64,000 nucleotides of DNA from Rhodonellum psychrophilum GCM71 = DSM 17998. Lineage in GTDB: Bacteria; Bacteroidota; Bacteroidia; Cytophagales; Cyclobacteriaceae. The notes beneath the pieces were generated by a model. The model ran no database searches. It saw only the letters and a list, made by a program, of their open reading frames with translations, and was not told the DNA's origin. The translations under genes were made by a program, and so were the position numbers. Within the stretch, counting starts at the first letter, position 1. Every line of letters starts with the position of its first letter. Below, in pieces: positions 54,057 to 63,000 of the stretch. The DNA is taken from contig NZ_KB906682.1 of assembly GCF_000381545.1 (NCBI RefSeq), forward strand, positions 114,340-178,339. The letters are read 5' to 3'.

Positions 54057-57000
54057 ATGGAATACTTATTTATTAAAAATTTGAAAATGGCCAAATCAAA
54101 GCTGTTCGAAAGGTTGATACAAAAATTGAATCTACGATCCAGTTTAGTGCTCCCTATCCCTACCCCTTCAAAAATACATGTTGTTCTTGCATGTTTTTTC
54201 TCTATTTTAATGGGTTTACATTCACCTACAGTGGGACAAACAATTGTCCCACAGGCTGGTATAAATAATGGTATTGTTACAGCCATTGCTGAAGATGACA
54301 ATAATTTCTATATCGGGGGAACATTTACATCAGTGGGTGGTTCCAGACCCGGTAGAATTGCAAAAATCTCCACAACAAATGACCAAGTTACAGTCAATCA
54401 GCCTTTAGCTGATCGAAATGTAAACGTAGTGGTTCCTGACGGTTCAGGCGGTTGGTTTATTGGAGGGTCGATAAGGCTAATTGACGGATTACAAAGGTTA
54501 GGGATTGCCCATATCCTCAGCGATGGAACATTAGACCTCGAATGGAATCCAATTATAAGTGCCCCCGCTACAGTCAATTCTATTGCAGTTTCCGGAAGTG
54601 ATGTGTATGTGGGCGGATCGTTTTCCACAGTCGGCGGGCAAACCCGTAATAGATTAGTCAAATTAAACAAGACAACGGGCGAGGTTGATCCCGATTGGAA
54701 TCCTAATGCTAACAGTATTGTCAATACTATTGCTGTATTGGGAAGTGATATTTATGTTGGCGGATTTTTTACCACAGTTGGAGGACTAACCCGTAATAGA
54801 ATAGTCAAATTAAACAATACAACAGGAGAAGTAGATGCTTCTTGGAATCCAAACCCAAATAATTTAGTTCAAAAAATTACTATTTCCGGTGATGATATTT
54901 ACGTGAGTGGTGATTTTTCCTCAATTGGAGGTCAAACACGTAATGGATTAGCCAAATTAAACAAGACTACGGGTCTTGCAGATGTCACTTGGGACCCTGG
55001 TATTAAACCTGTTATGGATATCGCTATATCGGGTGATGCTATTTATGTGGGAGGTAATTTTACCTCAGTCGGAGGAGAAACACGCAATCGCTTAGCCAAA
55101 ATAAACAATACAACGGGAGAAGCTGATCCTTCTTGGAATCCCGATTCCAATGGTATTATCAATTCGATTGCAATATCAGGAAGTGATGTCTATGTAGGTG
55201 GGAACTTTACAACGGTCGGTGGGCAAAGTCGGAACCGACTCGCAAAGTTAAACAATACCACTGGGACTGCGGATCCTAATTGGGATCCTAAAGCTAACAA
55301 TACTGTAAATTCCATAGCGATATCTGGAAGTGATGTCTTTTTTGGTGGAGCGTTTACTATTTTGAACGATATAGCTAGGAATCGAGTCGCTCGAATCTCC
55401 AAAATAACCAATGAGATAGACCCTGATTGGAATCCAAATGCTAACAATTTTGTCAGTACGATTGTGGTATCGGGTAGCGATATTTATTTGGGGGGAACAT
55501 TCACAAATGTGGGAGGTCAGTCCCTTAACCGATTGGCAAAGGTAAACAATACCACAGGAGATGCTGATGCTGATTGGAATCCCAATGCTAACGGTGAGGT
55601 CAGCACGATAAAAATAGCCGATAGCGATATTTATTTGGGAGGAGCATTTACTACCATAGGGGGGCAAACCCGAAATAGAATTGCCAAAATAAACAAAACA
55701 ACAGGGGCATTGGACCCTGACTGGAATCCTATTGCTAACGGTACTGTCCGTACTATAGCCATATCGGGTAGCGATATTTATTTAGGAGGAGCATTTACTA
55801 CTACAGGTGGCCAAATCCGAAACAGAATCGCCAAAATAAATAAAGCAACAGGAGCTTTAGATCCCGATTGGAATCCCAATGCAGGAAGTACTGCTGGCAA
55901 TGAGGTCTTTTCAATTGCTGTATCGGGAGATGATATTTATGTGGGTGGAATTTTTAATTCTTTGGGAGGACTGCCCCGTAGCCGAATTGCTAAATTAAAC
56001 AATACGACTGGGGCTGCGGATCCCGTTTGGAATGCAAATGGTGCCAACGGTGTTAATTCAATTGCCATCTCTGGGAGTAATATTTATGTTGGTGGATCTT
56101 TCACCACCATTGGAGGCGCATCCCGTCTTAATTTGGCCAAACTTAATAATACGGATGGGGCTGTCGATCCCATGTGGATTGCAGATGCAGGAAATATCAG
56201 TCCCACCGCCTCTTCCGTTTCAGTGAATATTGTTGTAGTTTCCGCTAATTACCTTTATGTAGGAGGATCCTTTTCCTCAATCCAAGGAAAATCAATAGCT
56301 AGATTTGTGGTCTTGAAAAATACAAATGATCCACCAGCGGCCCCATCTGCTCCAATTGATCTCGCTGTTATCCAGAAGAATGGCGAGGTAGAGATGACCT
56401 TCACCGCTGGTCCGGATGGGGGAAGTGCAATTACAAACTACGAATACTCACTTGACGAAGGAGACACATGGGTGACACTGGATCCAGTCCAAACCACCTC
56501 ACCCCTTACCATCACCGGTATTGACAATACTGTTTCCTATACTATTCAGCTTCGTGCAGTCAATGCCGCAGGAGCGGGAACGGCGAGCAGTTCAGTTGCT
56601 GTCCCTGCTCTATTTGCAGGAGGAACAGGTACAGAATCAGACCCTTACCAGATTGAAAACTGGGAGCAACTTCAAAACATAGGAGTAACCATCAGCTCTT
56701 GGCTGTATTATGAGCTAACGACAAATCTGAATGAATCTTCATTTGGATATGAGCAGTACGCAAGTGAAAATGCCAACTCAGGATTAGGGTGGGTCTTGGA
56801 AGGTGATTTCATAGGACGCTTTGACGGGAATTTTCATACAATCAGCGGTCTACATATCAACCGGCCAACCGAAGATAATATTGGACTTTTTAGGACCACC
56901 TATGGAAGCGCTCGGATAATTAATCTAGGTCTTTTGGATGTTTCTATTGTTGGGAAAGATTTCGTGGGAGGAGTCACAGGATTGAAATATGCCGGAGAGT

Positions 57001-60000
57001 TTAGTAAAGTGTTTGTGACAGGAAGCGTATCTGGAGTAAATCAGGTCGGAGGAATAGCAGGTCGCGGTTATAGTGGTGGCTCAATAAATGACTCGTATAC
57101 TGAGGTGACAGTTACTTCTACAGGTAATAATGTCGGGGGATTTGTAGGACTAAATCATGACGGAAGTTCCATTTACAGAAGTTATTCGGCAGGGACAGTT
57201 ACAGGTACTGGTACCAATATCGGAGGATTTACTGGATTTATGGAAAATGGAGGAAGAGCTGAAAATTCCTTCTGGAATACAGATACCTCAGGATTGTCAA
57301 CCAGTGCCGGAGGAATAGGCAAGACTTCTGCAGAGATGAAAACCTTGTTCACTTTTACAGACTGGGATTTCGAAACAACCTGGAAAATTAATCCATCCGG
57401 TTATTTGTCTTATCCTTATTTACAGGGGATCAGTTATGATGAACCTGAAGCCGATCCCTCAGTAAATCCGATTCCCGGATTGGAAGAAGTTCTCTATGCA
57501 GGAGGATCAGGTACAGAATCAGACCCTTATAAGATCAGTGATTGGGGACATTTGCACAATGTCAGAAAAAACCTTACTGCTTTTTTTATCCTGAATAATG
57601 ATTTGGATGAGAATTCAACTGGATACTCGAAGTATGCATCTTCTACCGCCAATGATAATGCCGGATGGTTGCCGATCAAAATGGGAAGTAGTTATTTTTC
57701 TGGAGAGTTTGATGGAAATTTGAATGAGATCAAAGGGCTTTACATCAATCGGCCAAGTGAACGGGTTGGCCTATTTGAACAAATTCGTGATGGTGGCCGG
57801 GTAAAAAATATTTACTTAGTTGAATTTAATTTCATAGGAAGCAATGGAGGGAGTTTAGCAGGTGGATTAGCCGAAGTTTCTATCTCTAATGTGCATGTTC
57901 GGAACACCTCCATTTCAGCGACTTCAAACGTTGGAGGGCTTTCGGGTAGTATGTCAGGAGGATCAATCATTTCAGGATCTTCCAGCTCTGGTTCTATTTC
58001 TGGCACAGGTGTGCAAGTAGGAGGTTTGGTCGGTACGATAGGCAACTCTCAGGTTATTTATTCTTTTAGTTCTGCCTTGATATCAGGGGGAACCAGAGTA
58101 GGCGGTTTGGTTGGAAGTTCGTCATATGGTACCATCTCAAATTCATACAGTATTGGAGATGTAACAGTCACTACTGATTTAGGTGGAGGTCTGATTGGAT
58201 ATGTGCTTGGTGGGACTGTTGCAAACTCCTACGGTGCAGGTGCTGTAAGTGGTGCCGGAACCAATCAGGGAGGCCTGGTTGGTCAAGCACTGGATAATCC
58301 AACTTTTACCAATTCCTTCTGGGATACCGAAACCTCAGGTAAGGCGACTTCAGCAGCTGGTACAGCCAAGACTACTGAGGAGATGAAAACCCAGTCCACG
58401 TTTACCGGCTGGGATTTTACCGCTGGAACCGGCAATTGGTCTATCAATCCAACAGGATATTTTTCTTATCCTTATTTACAAGCTATAACATATGATGAAC
58501 CTGGTTCTGAACCAGAAGTCAACCCGATTCCTGGATTGGATACTCCTCCATTTGCAGGTGGGAAAGGTACCGAGTTGGAACCTTATCAGATTGAAGATTG
58601 GGAGCACCTTTATAATATCCGCAATTTTGAAACGAATTATTTCATTTTAAATAATGACCTCAACGCTGCAAGTTCAGGCTATGAAACCTACGCAGCCCAA
58701 GCAGCCAATTCAGGCGCTGGATGGCTACCTCCCTTTAGTCTTAATAATATTTACTTAGATGGAAAAGGATTTACGATAGGAGATCTTTTTATCAATAGAA
58801 AGGTTACGGGTGGCTATAACACGGGGTTGTTTGGAGGCCTTAATAATTCATCTATTAAAAACCTTGTCTTGGAAGATTTTCAGGTGGTTGGTGCAAATAC
58901 TACCGGTGCACTTGTCGGCTATGCAGAATCTGTAGTTTTTGACAATGTTCACGTCATCAATGCAAATATATCTTCCATTGAATATAATACTGGCTTATTA
59001 ATTGGAAGAGGCGTTTTTTCAAATGTTCTGAATTCATCGGCAGAGGGGATTCTTTCAGGCGAATATAGGCTTGGAGGCATTTTTGGGGGATTAGACTTTG
59101 GGAAAATTGAAAACAGTTTTGCCAAAGTAACAATCACAGGCACTCAAGCAATCGGTGGATTGGTTGGAATGTATTATGTAAACCCGAGTCAAATTGCCAT
59201 CAAACAATCATTTGCATCTGGAACGATCTCAGGTTCCGGAAATCTTGGGGGACTGATTGGGCAATCTTACAACAGCAAAGTCCACGATTCTTACTCTCAA
59301 GTCGATGTCAAAGGAACCGGAAATAACATCGGAGGACTCATTGGATCCGGGGAAAATACTGAATTCCTGAATAGTTACGCCACAGGAAAAGTCCAAGGAG
59401 CAGGATCAGTTGGGGGTATTTCTGGTGGCGGAAGTATAATTTCAAATTCGTTTTGGGATAAAGAGACTACCGGCCAAGAGGGAAATGCAGATGGTGGCAC
59501 TGGGCTACTAACAGCTGAGTTAAAGGATAAAAATCTGTATTTGAATGCATCTTGGGATTTTGAAACGGTTTGGGAAATAAAGGTTTCGGCTGAAGATGAA
59601 GGATACATTTCATATCCATATCTCCAAGCTTTTACTTACGATGAAATAGGGGCAAGTCCAGAAGTCAATCCGATTCCGGGATTAGTTCCGGTTTCTTTAC
59701 CTGAACTAACTACTGCTACCTCTATCAATGTGACTACAGTTTCTGCTACACTCGGCGGAGAAGTTACTTCTGACGGTGGGGTAGCAGTAACGGAGCGAGG
59801 TATTGTTTGGTCGGTTAATACCAACCCTACCATTACCGACACAAAAATTGAAATGGGTTCTGGCATTGGCACTTTCTCTGAAACCGTTATCGGATTGCCA
59901 ACTGGTTCTACGATTTATGTGAGAGCTTATGCGACCAATTCGATGGGAACTGCTTATGGTGAGGAGGTAGTTTTTGATACTCAATCACCTTCTCCTCCGA

Positions 60001-63000
60001 CCTTAACCAGCACTCCGATCACAACCATTCCTTATGGTCAATTTTACAATTATACTATTGAAGGGTCGGAAGAGAGTGAATTAGAAACAACAATCAGTGC
60101 ACCTACTTTGCCATCATGGTTAAGTTTCAACACAAGCGAGTCTGGACCAGCATCGTTAGCGGGGACGGTACCTAATGGAGTTCGACTTAGAGGTGCAGCT
60201 GCGGACAATGATGGAAATATTTATACCATTCGAACAGATGGTACTCAGATCTTTAAAATCACCCCCGATGGTACCAGTACTTCTTGGAGGTCAGGAATTT
60301 TTGGAAATGTCTTCTCACTGCATATTGCTAATGGTTACCTCTATATTTCAAGAAATAATAATTTTTCAAATGCTATCACTCGAGTGCCGTTGAATAATCC
60401 GTCAGCTGAGGAAGAGGTTTTCTTGTCAAGATCAGGTGGAGTAATCTCCTTGATAGATAAAGATGGCTTCATCTATGCTGCAAATTATCCTTCAAGTGAG
60501 ATTCTAAAAATCAATGAGACTACCAAAGAAGTTTCAGTTGTATTGAGTGATCTGTTTTCAAATAGTCCATTTGGATTGACGATTGATAATGACAACAATT
60601 TATTTTTTGCAGCTTTCGAAATGAATTCAATCCTGAAATATGATGGAATTGAGTTAATTACAGTTTTATCAGACTTACCGAAGGGACCAACCTCCATCAA
60701 AACAGACGATAGCGGTAATTTTTACATATCAATGGATAATGGAGGTATAAGAAAATACAGCTCTGATTTTTCTTCTTTTGAAGTAGTGTCTATGGGTGCT
60801 TCAGATAATATTTGGAGTTTATCGCTAAGTTCTAGTGGTCTTTTGGTATATGCAAAAGTCAACACCAATGAAGTTTATCGTCTTCAGACAAGGGATGTAT
60901 TGACAGGTACTCCAGCCAAATCAGATTTAGGAGATCATCCGGTTACTCTCCGAGCTACGAATGATGCAGGCTTTACTGAGCAGTCGTTTACCATTACAGT
61001 GACTGATGAAAGCGCACCATTCATCACTACCCTTTCACCTGCTAACAATGCGACGAATGTGGCTCTTCAGCCTACACTTATCCTCACTTTTGACGAAGAA
61101 GTGGACTTGGGGAATACAGGGGTATTCAAACTTTCTAAAGTAGGAGAGGATCATTGCACCTTGGTATCCATCTTTGAATTTGACCTAATCGATCCAGAGG
61201 TTCGTGCGTTATTCGTGCTTTCCGAAGATAGACTTAGTGTATCCCTATCGATCACCGAAAATCTTTCTTTAAATACTCAAATCCTAGTGGAGATTCCGCA
61301 AGGCTTTGTGGTGGATGGTTCGGATAATTCTATTGAAGGATTCTCTGCAGCTTCCTACACATGGACTTTCACCACACGGAATAAAAACGAGCAGACGATC
61401 ACATTCGATGAGATTGGAGAAAAAACCTATGGTGATCTTACCTTTACCTTAGGAAATGCGGTGACAGACCGAGGACTGACGGTGACTTATACCGCCGAAG
61501 ACCCAACGGTAGTCAGCATCAGCGGAAATCAGGCCACTATTCTAAAAACGGGTACTACTAAAATTACAGCAACTCAGGCTGGTGATGAGGAGAATTTTGC
61601 GGCAGAATCGGTGGAGCAGAACTTAACGGTCAATCAAAAAGCCTTGACCGTAACAGCCGATGAAAACCAGAGCAAGGTTTACGGATCAGTAGATCCAAGT
61701 TTGACCTATAGGTTGACTTCTGGAGAGTTAATTGGTGAAGACGAATTCACCGGAACACTCACCAGGGCCGAAGGCGAGGACGTAGGCAACTTTGAAATCA
61801 TCCAAGGCAGTTTGACAGCTGGAGACAACTATACGATTGCCTTCACAGGCGCTGACTTTTCGATCACACCAGCAGAAATTACAGCCATCACCTTCGAAGA
61901 CGGAAGCTTTGTTTACGACGGCACTGCCAAGTCACTTGAAATTGAAGGAAAACTTCCACAGGGAACAAACCTGGCTTATTCCAACAACTCCAGAACGGAT
62001 GTCGGAAGCCAGACAGTAATCGCAACCATCACAGGTGACAATTACAGCACACTGGAACTGACTGCAACATTGGCAATCACACCCGCTACAGTAACCGGAA
62101 TCGAATTCAATGGTGAAAGCTTTGTCTTTGACTTTTCGACCAAGTCCCTAGTGATAGAAGGAACACTTCCACAGGGAACAAGCGTGTCTTACTCCAACAA
62201 CTCCAGAACGGATGTCGGAAGTCAAGAAGTGACTGCAACGATCACAGGTGACAACTTTACCACATTGGAATTGACCGCAACATTGGCAATCACCCCAGCC
62301 ACAATTGAAGGAATCACTTTCGAAAACGGAAGCTTTGTTTACGATGGAAATGCCAAGTCCCTTGAAATTGAAGGAATACTTCCGGATGGAACAAGTGTGG
62401 CTTACTCCAACAACAGCAGAACGGATGTGGGAAGCCAAACGGCAACCGCAACGATCACGGGTGACAATTTCACCACACTGGTATTGACTGCAACATTGGC
62501 AATCACCCCAGCCACAATCGAAGGCATCACCTTCGAAAACGGAAGCTTTGTTTACAATGGAAATTCCAAATCACTTGCGATAGCTGGCGCACTTCCAGAT
62601 GGAACTTCTGCAGCATACAGCAACAACTCCAGAACGGATGTGGGAAGCCAAACGGCAACCGCAACGATCACGGGGGACAATTTCACCACACTGGTACTGA
62701 CTGCTACTTTGGCAATCACCCCTGCCCCTATCGAAGGCATTACTTTCGAGAACGGAAGCTTTGTCTTTGACGGTTCGGCCAAGTCGCTTGCAATAGCTGG
62801 CGAACTTCCGGAAGGAACTTCTGTCTCCTACAGCAACAACAGCCTGACCAATGTCGGAAGCCAAACGGCAACCGCAACCATCACGGGTGACAATTTCACC
62901 ACGCTGGTAATGACCGCTACTTTGGCAATCACCCCAGCCACAATTGAAGGAATCACCCTCGAAAACGGAAGCTTTGTCTTTGACGGTTCGGCCAAGTCAC

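Noticed and set aside
59375..59984. Minus-strand ORFs within the GLUG and Fn3 part of the giant gene
   Set aside because: The plus-strand frame is continuous and matches known domains; the minus ORFs are short and low in complexity.
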